Notes under the pieces: generated by a model | What the model was told of the DNA's origin: nothing | Databases searched by the model: none | The model's input: only the letters and a program-made list of their open reading frames with translations | Shown here: piece after piece, positions 10,703 to 21,811 of the stretch | How positions within the stretch are numbered: the first letter of the stretch is position 1 | Layout of the letters: each line of letters opens with the position of its first letter | Origin: Klebsormidium nitens | Taxonomy: Eukaryota; Streptophyta; Klebsormidiophyceae; Klebsormidiales; Klebsormidiaceae | Length of the DNA stretch: 46,211 bases | Direction of reading: 5' to 3' | Assembly (NCBI GenBank): GCA_000708835.1 | Contig: DF237605.1 | Span: 1 to 46,211, forward strand | Program-made: the position numbers and the translations under genes

Positions 10703-13700
10703 ATGGCGCCCTTGAGCAGGGCAGCGCAAAAGCTGCCAGTTTCCCCTGTAGCAATCCGTACTATATCGATCTCAGAAGCACCGAGCCGCACAAACTTAGG
10801 TTGGGGGTCTGCAGGAAAGGTATCAAGTGCACCGATTGTTGCTTCTTTGAACGCAGCCGGCAAATGGCCCTACAATGAAACGGTTGCAGCTTCTGCCCCG
10901 CTGCGTGCTGTACCACCACTGCATCAGAATGATGGAGCTCCGAGTTTGGAAGAAGTTCGGGGAGCAAAACGGGGAGATACTGCAGAGGAGATGTTGGCCG
11001 GAGTTCGTAGGATCGAGTCTCTTTCTGCAGTAGAGTCTTTTCTGGTGCAGAAAAACTCTTGGGCGAGTGGTGGTACCCCTTCTCCCCCTGAGAATGCACC
11101 AAATCGGCCAGAGAGGTGGAGACAAAGTGGCAAAAGAGACACGAGACAACGTCGGAAAGATCGATGGGCAGTAGCAAGGACTCCCGAAGCGCAAGCAAGG
11201 TGGGATACACTTGCTGAGGAGGTGATAGCATTGCTGCGTAGCGCGCCGCCTGAAGAGGGGGCTGACGCCTCTTTTTTTCTAGACCCCCTAAGAGATAGAA
11301 TGGGCCGCAACGTCTTCAACCGCGCAATCCACAAACTGGCGGCCGCAAAGGACCTCAACACGGCCCTGCTTGTCTTTGAGTGGATGAAAGAACAGCGAGA
11401 AGATTGCCGGCCGAATGCCGCCACGTATGCCCAGGTGATTCGGGCAGCTGCGCAGGCAAACAAGCCGGGGAAAGCGGTGGGCGTCTTTGGGGAGATGGAG
11501 GCAGCGGGGCTCTCTCCGGACCTGTATGTCTTCAGTGCGTTGATCAGCGGGTATGCCAGGGCGGGGATGTATAAGCAGGCGCTGGAGCTGCTCGACCAGA
11601 TGCGCGAGCGGGGCGTCCGGCCGGACCTGGTGGTGTATACCACCGTGCTGAACGCGTGTGTCAAAGGGGGCCTCCGAGTGGGGAGGATCCTGGAATTGTA
11701 TGCGGAGGTGAGTGGACAGCCCAGGTTGATCTACAAGTGGTGGTTCACTCATTGGTGATTGCAAGTGTAGTCAAATGGTTATGAAGTGAACGCCACGTTA
11801 CTTTCGAATTTTACACCCGCCAAAAGATGGGGCGATGAGAAAGGGGAGTGTCCAGAGTACGGTTGTCAACACTCTCATTTTGTGACCTGTCCCTTCCTTC
11901 GAGCAGCTCCTCATCGAGTAACGGACACACTGAGAGCCTTGTTGGCACTGGAGACCCCGCAAGCTTGGCTTTGAAAACCGATCTCTTGAGCTTCTTCGTC
12001 CTTCATCTGGCGCGCGCGTACCTTCTCAACACCTCTGTTACAACTCATATCCTTTGTCTAGTGCATGTCACCGAGGTGTGGCTCCGTGGACCTTCGCAAA
12101 AGGACGACTAAATTACTCTAAAAGAATATTCTCCGCAGATGCGTCGGGAGGGCGTCGTGCCGGACCTGTTCCTGTGCACGTTGCTGCTTCAGGCATGTGC
12201 GGGCAGCGGGCTGGTGGCGGAGGCGGAGCAGCTGTTCCGCGACATGCAGGACAGCGAGATTGTGCCGGACGTACACGCTTGCAACGTCATGATGGACGTA
12301 TATGGCCGCGCGGGGATGGTCGCCGAGGCGGAGGGCCTGCTAGCGGACATGAAGGAGATGGGCCTGCAACCAAACAAGTTCACATACACGGCGCTCATTG
12401 TTGGGTGAGGCAGTGTGGAAAGATTTTACGGCATCATTTGGGGGATGCTAGTCCTGATGACTTGTTGCAAGTCCGAATCGTGAGGTTGCCTTCTAGTACA
12501 GAGTCTTGCGGGGCGTCTGCGTACAGTCCAGGGCGTCCTCTACTTGGAAACGCCGCAACACCCCAAGAGAGACTGCTCACACCACTGCACTTGCCAGACC
12601 ATCGCTCTGCAACACTTTTGCAGGTGCGGAAAGGTTCGTCTTCACCGGAAGGCCGAGGCGGCGTTTCAGGCGCTGCTGTCGTCGGGGGAGCAGCCGGACC
12701 CGGTACTGGTGTCAGCCATGATGACGGTCTACGGCAACTGCAACCAGCTGAGGCGCGCGGAGGACATGTTCACGCAGCTGCAGAGCGCAGGGTGAGGGGC
12801 TCTGCTTACTCTTCACTGGGCTTACTATTCCCTTGATCGCAATTTGCCTACCTGAAGACTACAAGGATATGATTAAAGATGAGAAGAACCCAGTGCGTGT
12901 TAGTTCCTTACTCTGTCGAGAAGCTGTTCTGATCCATATTTGATTTACAGGTTCTGGCGGAAGTTATGAATTTAGAGGCTCGTTTTTGTAATAGAGAGCT
13001 CGGTCACTTTTCTAACTAGCCAGGACGAGCGCGCGTCTCTTCCGACTCGGCGGCACTCCCTAACTCCTTTGTTTTCCTGTTTATCGGGCCGATCAACCAG
13101 ACATGTTTAAACGCTTCCTGAGTGTGTTGCCCAGCGCGTTCTTCACTCCGCCAACCTATGCATCCGGTACCATTTTCTTTTGTTGCCGTTGTGGATATCG
13201 GCTTCCAACTCTGCTTTCTGTTTGACGGACACCCGCCCTGAAGCCAGCTAGCATCCCTGTCGCTTTACTCCGGTATCCAATTCTTGCACCAAGGTTGCGC
13301 CTTTATCCGTATTGGGGTGATTCTTTGTGGTGCACTTCATTCTGCAATCCTCGGGTAAGTCCACAATGTAGTGGCAAGCTCAAATTGAGGGGGCGCCTTT
13401 TGCCCGTGGTCAATATTGAAGTTTCATGGTGCTTGAAGTTGCCTATGGCAGCCTAGGGTACCGGAAGGTTTTTGATCATAGCCGGGTGATTTTGGCGTTT
13501 GGGAAGGAACCAAGCACATGTAAGTGATCCATACAGGGGACCAATCTTGGTTGGGGCAGAACGTTGTTTGAGTTTCTCCGGAATGTGCGGGAATTGAGCT
13601 TTCCAGGAAGTCAATTTTCTGTAGGAGCATTATGCGACAGCCAGCAATGACACAAAGGACAGAAGAGTCGAAGCTCTCGACGTGGCGATCAGGTTCCAGT

Positions 13701-16700
13701 TTCTTTTGCTACAAACACTAATAGATAAACTTCGATTTGAAAACACACGTGCATACACGTTGGTGGTTCTCAAGATAGCGTCCCGACCCCGGTTTTCAAA
13801 ATGCGAAACGCGGTTGGGGCCAACGAACCCCTCTCAACCTGCTCGGGCACCTCAAGCACCCAAAATGTTGCACGGCCAGTCTGCAATTCATTACGTGCGA
13901 CGTTCACGGAGTTCGACGAGATACCATTATCCAGCTTTTGTGGAATTATCCAACAAATCGTCGAAATCAACATCTTGGGTGCGAGGTTGAGGGGCGCGAG
14001 AGAACATCCTGTGCAGTGGAGCTCACATGAAACCAGCCACGCGTGCGTGTGTCCGCAGGTACCGCCCGGACCTGGTCGCGTACAACTCGCTCCTGGACGC
14101 GTTTGGCAAGGCGCGCATGCTGGGCGACATGGACCGAGTGTACCACAAGCTGCGCCACGCGGGGCTGCGGCCCGACGCGTACACGTACACCATCCTCATC
14201 ACCAACTACCGCCGGCAGCAGCGCTTCGACGAGGCGGTGAGGGCGCCTCATGGGATCTTGTCTGCCTGTGTGCGTGGTTTGCAGTGGCGGGAATGCTGTT
14301 TCGCCGAGACGGTCACGTGTCACCGCTCGATCTAGAATATATAATCCTGGAAGCAAGGCCGGGGATGCCGTTGAGACGGGTGACGTGGCGAGGTCCAAGT
14401 GCGAAAACCCGGTTGGCGTCGTTTGACCAATCATTGACCACAGGAAAATTCGACCTCGCCACGACATCACTTTTAAGAGGATCCCCCTTTCTCGGTACCA
14501 ATCCAAATGAACTTCCTTGATCCCGTTCTTCAGACGTACGCAGACCGTCATGCCGACGCTTGGCAATGCCGGCAACGACATCTAATCGAAGTAAGACTCC
14601 ACACCATCAGAGGGCCAGTGCAATGTTTCATCCGTTTGAAAAACGACTCTTGAGCTCCGCTAATAAGCGCTCCCCGTCCCCCCGTGCAGGTCGCGGTGTA
14701 CCGTCAGATGCAGGCCGCGGGCTGCCCGCCCAACCGGCTGCTGTACAACGGGATCCGCTTCTGCCTGGAGAAGGCGGGGGAGAAGGAGGAGGCCCTGGCG
14801 CTTGACCGCCGAAAAGGAGGCACGGGGCCGACGATTCCGGACGGGGACGTCAGCAAGGCGATCGAGCGGCTGGGGCGGCAGGGGCGGTGGGAGGATGCGG
14901 TCACAGTGTTTGAGGAGGAGAGGCGGGAGAAGGGGGAGGTGCCGGGAGGGGTGTGGACGAAACTGATGGAGGTGTTCGCCAGGTGAGCGGAAAGGGCGAG
15001 GAGGTCGGCAGCAGACGGCGGAGGCTGAGAATGAGGTTGAGACGTCCATGTCGACTTTCGGCTGTCCGGTTCTGGATTCCATTTGTCTTTCTTATATCAT
15101 AATTTGTACCTTGTTCGGTCTCGCTCGAGTTCTCTATTTCCGTCTGTTGGACGGCTCTTTTAGAAAGTTGTTTAGTTGTCACTCTCAGAAAAGTAGTCTC
15201 CGCAAAGAGGGGAAAGCGAAGTGCGGGGACCCTTGTTTTCGACTGAGCCGCTCGGGGATGCACGGCTCCGCTCATTGTTCGAAGCATGCTGTCGAAAGAC
15301 CGTTTGCAGCACGCGGACTGTTACAATCACGCCGATTATGAGCGATCCCCAGACTGCTTGCTGGCTCGGTCTATGAGCTCAACCCACGTCAGCTCGAGCC
15401 GACAGCTAACCTACGTCCGTGGGTTATGTTGTCTCAAGTCGAACGCTGACCTCTTGAGATAAGTCTCGTTTTGAGTTAGGCATATGTTGAGTTAGATCAG
15501 TACCCCGGGCGCAAAACAAACCAAACCCGAAATGAAGATGCCTCCACCCGTACCCACCCTAAACCCCCAGACCAACCCCACCCGTCCCCCGGGCATGGCC
15601 TTATTCAGACTAGCCGTATTACCTCAAATCGAGACTACTCCTCTTGAGCCCGTCCGTACCTGCCGCAGGTGGGGCCGCCACGAGGAAGCTCAGGAGGCCC
15701 TGTCGGGCATGAAGGCCGCGGGCCTCGCCCCGGACGTGTGGGCCTACACGGCGGCCATCGAGGCGCACAGGGCCTCCAAAGACGTGGCGGGCGCAGAGGC
15801 CGTGTACCGCGCGATGGAGAACGACGGCGTGGCGCCCAACGTGGCGTGCTTCAACGCCCTGCTCCGACTGTACGGTGCCACCGGGCGACTAGCGGTGAGC
15901 CAACCGCGCCACGTGGCACGTTCAGGAGTTGGTACAGCCAAGCGTGCCACGTGGCACGTTCAGAAGCCGGTCTGTCGAGAACCTTTAGACGCAATCAACC
16001 GTGAGTCGGCGCTGTATGACCAAGCTAGGACGGAGGAGTGTGCAGGTGCGAATCTCCTGGTTGTACGTCGGAAAGCGTCCAGTTAAATAGACGGTCCTTT
16101 TGGATGGCTAGGGTCCTTGCACCGTGCGCAAGAGGTCCGCTCGCCCTACAGAAGGTCCTGCTGTACCGTGTTGGATCGGATACACTAAACCACAGGTTGC
16201 ATCTTCCCGACCCGGCCAGCTTTGCTGCCGTGGCGCATTGTGCTTATTGCTTCGCAACATTTACAGGACGTCTTGCATGAGAAGTCGGTAGACCGTTCTG
16301 CTCGTGACTTGTTTCAAGGATTGGAAAGAGCCGGGACCGACCAGAATGCTTGGGTTGACGTCCGTTGAAATGTGTCGAAAGTGAACGTCGGCAACTTCAT
16401 CCAAGCCGTGTTAGTCAAACGACGCTATCCCCTAAAAGTCCACAAACTCGGACGGTCTCCTTTGTGGTTGTGGTCCTTCCGCGAAATCTTCGTTTACCGC
16501 TGCCTGGCTCGAAAATCGGCATCCAGGAGTTCCAGAAATGTTCTTGGGAGCCTTGAGAAACCCCTCGGTCGAGAACCGAGGGAGTTCTTCCGCCCCCTCT
16601 CTCCCTCCCGGCTCCTTAGCACCTTTTCATTCTAAGAGAAGCCACTTGGAATCAAGGCTCATGTTACTCCTGCGGCTTGCAGCCGGCGGAGGCCCTGTTC

Positions 16701-16925
16701 GAGCGGATGCGAGTTCTGGGCTTCATCCCGAATCGTTTTAGTTACTCCGCGCTAATGAAAGCGCTGCTGGAAGCGAAGCACTTCCGGCGGGTCTTGAGTT
16801 TAGGGAAAGAGATGAGGGAGCTAAACATCGAGACGAACATCGTAGTTCAGAAAATAATGGCGGCAGCAGAAAGTGGGTTGGCGGAAGCAACGCGGAACGA
16901 ACTGCAACTATCCAGACAGACGTAG
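10703..16925 (+). CDS. P-class pentatricopeptide repeat (PPR) protein, organellar
   Basis: PPR proteins bind organellar RNA one repeat per base and act in RNA stability, splicing or translation. Seven exons: 10703-11707, 12139-12404, 12624-12791, 14059-14236, 14690-14982, 15669-15894, 16683-16925 (792 residues; all junctions in frame). Residues 1 to about 210 are a basic, Ser/Pro-rich leader compatible with organelle import. From about residue 214 ('NVFNRAIHKLAAAKDLNTAL') there are roughly a dozen 35-residue repeats with the usual signature, such as 'PDLYVFSALISGYARAGMY', 'PDLVAYNSLLDAFGKARM', 'PDAYTYTILITNYRRQ' and 'PNRFSYSALMKALLEA'. I see no E, DYW or SMR domain, so it is P-class. Start chosen as the first ATG in frame before the leader. 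Introns cut through repeats, unlike the mostly intronless PPR genes of land plants. The exact orthologue and RNA target cannot be told. Confidence 0.88.
15908..15963. repeat. Paired G-box palindromes in a PPR intron
   Basis: Two 18-bp copies of gccacgtggcacgttcag lie at 15908-15925 and 15946-15963, only 20 bp apart, shortly after the exon ending at 15894. Each has a CACGTG (G-box) core, and the second extends to a perfect 14-bp palindrome (gtgccacgtggcac). They could be bZIP/bHLH sites or a simple duplication. Confidence 0.75.
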
Positions 16926-17829
16926 TCTCTCGTATGTCGTGCTCTTAGCTTTTGGCTGGGTCTTATCAATCGTCCACTATATTCTGATGCCTCGAACCTA
17001 CATCGGTCGTTCTTTGATGTTCAGCGCCACCCTGCATGGAGCTTTAAACCAGTCATGTCATACTCACCGTCGAGCTTGATTGCAGATCGTACAAACGTAT
17101 GATCAACGTTTAGCCTATGTCCTCAAGATCTAGTCAACCATTCCTTTGAGAGTGCACGGCCGCATCTCTGGATCAATTAGACGTCACAATGAAGATGGTA
17201 TGCGCTGCAGAGAGCTTTTACACAACGTCTCATTGCTATATAAGCATGACCGTCAGTGACCATGCCCAGTGATGATGATATACAGAATTCGAGTTGTCTA
17301 GCTGCGAATCACCATATTGCAGGTTATACTCGATCGTAGATCAAACTCATATCATTGCACGTGACCTGTTGAGTCAAGTATACCTGAGATTTGCGGTACG
17401 CCCGACGGCCGCGGCTGATGACGGTCACTGGATCAATGGAACCTTGAACCATGACCTATAGATATGCCCCGGCCTCAACGCAAGTTTCAATGACTAGTCC
17501 AATCCATGACCTGCTTGGCATAGTCTTATTGCAGTAGCCTCAGCCTGCCGAGTTATAGCTGCAGCACATCATGCACGCCGGCCGGCCCGCTGGCCATGCG
17601 GGGGGGATTTGTGCAGACACATCCGGCGCTATGACATAGGGCAGGGTTGCAACCTGCCTCAAAAAGCCATGCACGTACTCAGAGACGAGCACGCGCCCAA
17701 GTTGCGCATTGAGTCAAACAAACGTTGCATGGAAGAACATATACAGATTGTTCGGTCATTGGTTACAACTATCGGGCCGCTAGCAAACACGAACTTCAAA
17801 TTGGCCCTTTTAACGATCCTGTATACTGC
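16926..17829. other. Convergent intergenic region, no gene recognised
   Basis: This is the 3' flank shared by the PPR gene (plus) and the methyltransferase (minus). It is AT-richer than the exons with no supported open frame, RNA gene or repeat. Transcript ends of both genes must fall here. Confidence 0.55.
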
Positions 17830-20364
17830 TTAGCGACCATCACCTCCAACAGGCTTCTCTTTTCTTCTCAACAAATAGACGACTACTCGTTGGCTCTTGT
17901 ACTCTGGATGCAAGCTTTTGTCAGCCACCCTGCTGATTGAAAAGTGACTCAAGGCAGCCTCGAGGAACGACTCTATCACAGAATCTGCAGGAAAAAGTTC
18001 CATAAACGACGCGATTCCAAAGCGTGCTGACATAATTATCACATGAGGTGCGCATTCCGTCATATTCGAAGGGACAATTCAGGATAGCATTCACTAAACT
18101 ATAATGACAGAAGAGCCGGACCACTTGCAAAAGACGTCCCGAAGGATTCTACAGCGGTTAAGAAGAAGGGCGGGACCTGACGCACAGAAAGCGGGAATGC
18201 TTCACCAGGCCGTCAAACAGCATACACTAACTTATTCAACCCGGCAGGACTGCATGAGGCACTTCTGCTGACCAGCGCTTAGCTATCGAAGCTCAACTGC
18301 AAGAGTAGCTCACCTATCCGAAGCTCAACTGCAATGATTATGGTGGTCTCGCTGGTACTTAGCTCCTTCAGGGTCGTCAAAAGATCGGCGAATGTCTCGT
18401 CGTCGTACACGACGTCTGACGCCACAACTGCAGGGTCAATACGACCGACGAGATCAATGTTCGAACCCGAAAAAGTCAGCCTTATCAATCCGGAGATATG
18501 GATCGATTCCGTCACATGAATCCGGAGATATGGATCAATTCCGTCACATGCCACGGACTGGGCGCCACAGAGCAAGATGACAGCCGCCAGGAAGCGAACT
18601 GCTAAGAGAAGCCCAACGCCGCTCCTGAGTTTCTGAAGCTTCGAGGATGATAGCACTCAGATCGATTCGGAGGTTTAGATGGTGTTACTCAAGCAGAAAC
18701 GACTACCCCCCTCTTCTTTACTGTTCAACAAGGATGGATTCAAGGTGCCTAAACGCCCTCAGATCCACCATGCTGGGCCTTCTTTCAAAACCACCATTTC
18801 GGATTCCAGATCAACGTCGCCCCATAAGAGCATTGTGTCGAAACCGCAATGATTTGCCATCCCTTTCTCGGGAATCCCTCACACGCCGCCATACAGGACT
18901 TTTGCGAACATGGGTTCCTCTCCCGAACAGCAGTCTGCCAACGGTCCATTTCGAACTTTCGCAAGACCACCAAACCAAAAACAGAAAACAAGGGAAAACG
19001 AAAAGTGGGCGGGGACTCACTCCAGTCGGGCCGTGGGTCCAGCAGTGCCGCCGTCGGTTCCGTGCTCCACAACAGCTCCACGACCTCTAAGCTTGCCGGG
19101 CTGCCCTTGGGCGCGACGTAGTTGTCCTCCACGTTTTGTCGGAGTAGCCGCAACCTGTCCGGCTGCAAGTAAAGGGGAAGGCGGTGAAATGACAAGGTCA
19201 CTCAATACTTCAACATCTCGAGAAGGAACCTTCCGGGACAGCCTTTTTTACTACAATCTTTGGAAAGAAACCCATACTCTAGGAGACTGGAATAACTTGA
19301 CAGGCCGCATTTCAAGGTTTTCGGCTTCAAAGACATGAAGCTCTTTAGCGCAGCTCTGCACGAATTGTGTTTCAGAAACATGAAGTGTTGGGTTCAGGAC
19401 TATAGTTGAAAAGCATCGAGGAGGAACGTCATAAGGCAGAGTTTGGACCAGGCCTGAGTTGTACCATGTCTGTCAGGATCACGCGGGCGGCACCCAGGAA
19501 AGCTACCGTAAGGCCGACCAAGCCGCAGCCTGCGCCAAGCTCAACACATGACTTGGCGCGGAAGTCAAGCCAGCCTTGATCTGCACTGCGACAGCGGAGC
19601 GCCTGTCAGGATGTAGATACTGCACGTCTCAACCTTACATGCATCATGGCATCTTCAACCATGGGGGTGAGTGGTTGTTGCGCTAATCAGGAAACCAACG
19701 CTCTCCCACAAAACAGACAGCATGTACACAAACACTATATCAATAAGATGCACTGCTCACCGTGTTAATGTACAGACATCAACGTTGGATTTGCCCAAGA
19801 TGTGCCCTGGACCTCTGATCGACTTGACCAACGTCAGAAAGTTCTGGGGATTGGGAAAGTACTTACGCGTACTCCAGAAACTTGGCCAGTACGAGGGCGC
19901 TGTCCCATACAACGGACCCGGTCACCGTAGACTGCATCTGCAAGTCTAGAAAAGCAATGATTGAGCAGAGGAACAGAAGCCCCAGTCTCCGCGAGTCTCC
20001 TCCAACCGCCACCATGGCCTTGGTGTTCTCCCCACAATTATGATGAAGAATGTGGACACGATCAAAGCACTGTAACACAACACCACCATCACATCAAATC
20101 ATTCAATAACACAATCAAAGCAACTGCCAGACGTTTGGCCTTAGTCCAGGACAAGATGGAGCGCACACTGGTGGTCCTTGGTCCATTTCTCACCTGCGAT
20201 TGCACAAGGCGGAGGTTTCGGCCGCAGACTTCCGCATCCAAGTGCCGGGACTTCTGACTGACGAATGCGTAATGCTTGGCTCTGGAAGGATCACGGAAAC
20301 TCCACAAGAGCATGACCTCTTCACTTGCATTGTGGACCGCGAATGTCTCAAGGCCACCAGCCAT
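17830..20364 (-). CDS. METTL21-like (family 16) protein-lysine methyltransferase
   Basis: This is an S-adenosylmethionine-dependent methyltransferase of the seven-beta-strand family 16, whose members methylate lysines of proteins such as chaperones, VCP and elongation factors. Six exons: 20364-20194, 19937-19867, 19585-19465, 19162-19021, 18427-18314, 17984-17830 (257 residues). Key marks in order: 'TGSVVWDSALVLAKFLEY' (residues about 62-79), SAM motif I 'VELGAGCGLVGL' (95-106), 'ILTDM' and 'PDRLRLLRQNVEDN' (about 117-135), 'IVASDVVYDD' (169-178), and a C-terminal 'LHPEYKSQRVVVYLLRRK'. The ATG at 20364 has an in-frame stop five codons upstream, but an additional 5' exon cannot be excluded because TGGGCAG just before it could be an acceptor. 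The exon C donor (GTACAA) is weaker than the others. Fold and family are sure; the substrate is unknown. Confidence 0.87.
18487..18550. repeat. 32-bp tandem duplication in a methyltransferase intron
   Basis: Two adjacent 32-bp copies (18487-18518 and 18519-18550) differ at a single base. They sit inside the intron between exons 4 and 5 of the methyltransferase, which suggests a recent local duplication. Confidence 0.9.
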
Positions 20365-21811
20365 CTGCCCAGAGGATCAAAAACTCTTGTCAACGCAGTG
20401 TCACGACCACCATCCGAGTCCTCCCTCAGGCAGATGTCCCCGTCCAGAGCCGCGTTGCAATCCCAGGGCCACAGCATAACATTGACTTTGAATTTAAGAA
20501 GAAGCTGGCGCAAGTGGGCACAAATTAAACGTTTGAGAAATGAGCTCTCGAGAGGAGAGCTGGGCGCCCTGATTCTGAATGTTTCGTTCAGCTGACTGTC
20601 GAAGTGATTGTCGACCCAGCCTCGGGGTCGGCTGGGGCCTTTCTCTCCAAGGGAACTCTACCGACTTCTGCGCGTATGAAGCTTCTGAAGAAGACAACAA
20701 AGAAGCTCTTGGTGACGAGATCTTCTTCCGCTTCCGGCCGCATGGCAAATTGCAAATGATGGTGCGCAGCAGCTGGGAGCTTCCCAGAGCTGGCGCAGGT
20801 GGGCGCAGGTAGAAACGGCGTCGCCCCCATTGCAAGCCGCGCTCGGAAGGTGGCAGCAATCTTTGCTTGGGACGAGGCTGTGAAGCAGCAAACCTCCTTG
20901 TGTAAATAAATACCCGCTGCAGCAAATATCAGAGGCCTACTGGCTCGCATGCTGCGCTGCATTTTCGGGGGATTTTCAAGGGCGAGCAACCATGTGTTGC
21001 GTCATTTTGTCAGCTGCCCAGTGAATCTCGCCAAGTAGTTGCATAGCAAGAGGTAGGTGCCCGTTTTCCTGAGCAAAGTGGTCTTTTTGGACCTTGGGCT
21101 TTGTCGAATTGTGATTGGCGGTTTAGATTCAGATTATCTGCCACAATGAAACGATTATCTCAAGAGATGGACATCTGGTCAGCATGGTAAAATCCTTTGG
21201 TTTGCCAGAGCTTTCATCTGCTCTTTTGGGGCAGCATGGATCTTCCTGGTTTTGTCCGAGCAGCAGACTCTGTCGATGCCTAGCACAGTAGTAAGGGTGC
21301 CGACCGATTCATGGAGTCATTAGTGCTGTCAAATTGAATGTGCATGTTGTCAATGCTTGCTGACTTCGATCCATTTGTCGTTAGCCAGCACTCCAAGTTA
21401 CCCTGCTTGCGGAAATTCTTGCTCTGATAAGTCACATGCCCAAAGAAAAGTTACATGAAGTTGCTCTGATCCCTCCAACTTTACCTTCTTCGTGTGTCGA
21501 TGGATCTTAGGAAAGCTTCCATGTCTCAAGATTGTCTAACAAGGAGAGCAAGGCTTACGGATCTCACCTTACATCTTGTTCTGGATCAACAACCTTCTTC
21601 CAGTGCGACACTCAAGAGGTACTCAATCCTCATATTATCACGAACAGTGTTTCTTATCATCGCAGAGCACCAGGCAGAATGGCAGCCGGCTGATTGCTGC
21701 GCATACCCTTCCAAATCTTTGAAATTGCGATGTACAGGCTTGAGGGGTTTCTGACTTGGACTTTTTCCTATCAAATCTGCAGTCTGCTGAAGAGATCTCC
21801 AGGCATTCAGC
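20365..21811. promoter_or_regulatory. Divergent region between the methyltransferase and AGFG genes
   Basis: These 1,447 bp separate two head-to-head starts. The left 600 bp stay open in minus-strand frames without recognisable protein, so they may be 5' leader or an undetected first exon of the methyltransferase. A 13-base block cacttgcgccagc (near 20505-20520 on the minus strand) recurs with changes near 20790. The right part is AT-rich and likely holds the AGFG promoter, and perhaps a leader intron ending shortly before 21812. Confidence 0.45.

Noticed and set aside
10924-11664. A 246-codon minus-strand frame
   Set aside because: It is antisense to the first PPR exon, again explained by codon composition of the real gene.
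14059-14520. Alternative long plus-strand frame through the PPR exon and following intron
   Set aside because: The exon in the PPR frame shows the repeat signature and clean splice sites; the other frame gives Arg/Ala-rich sequence only.
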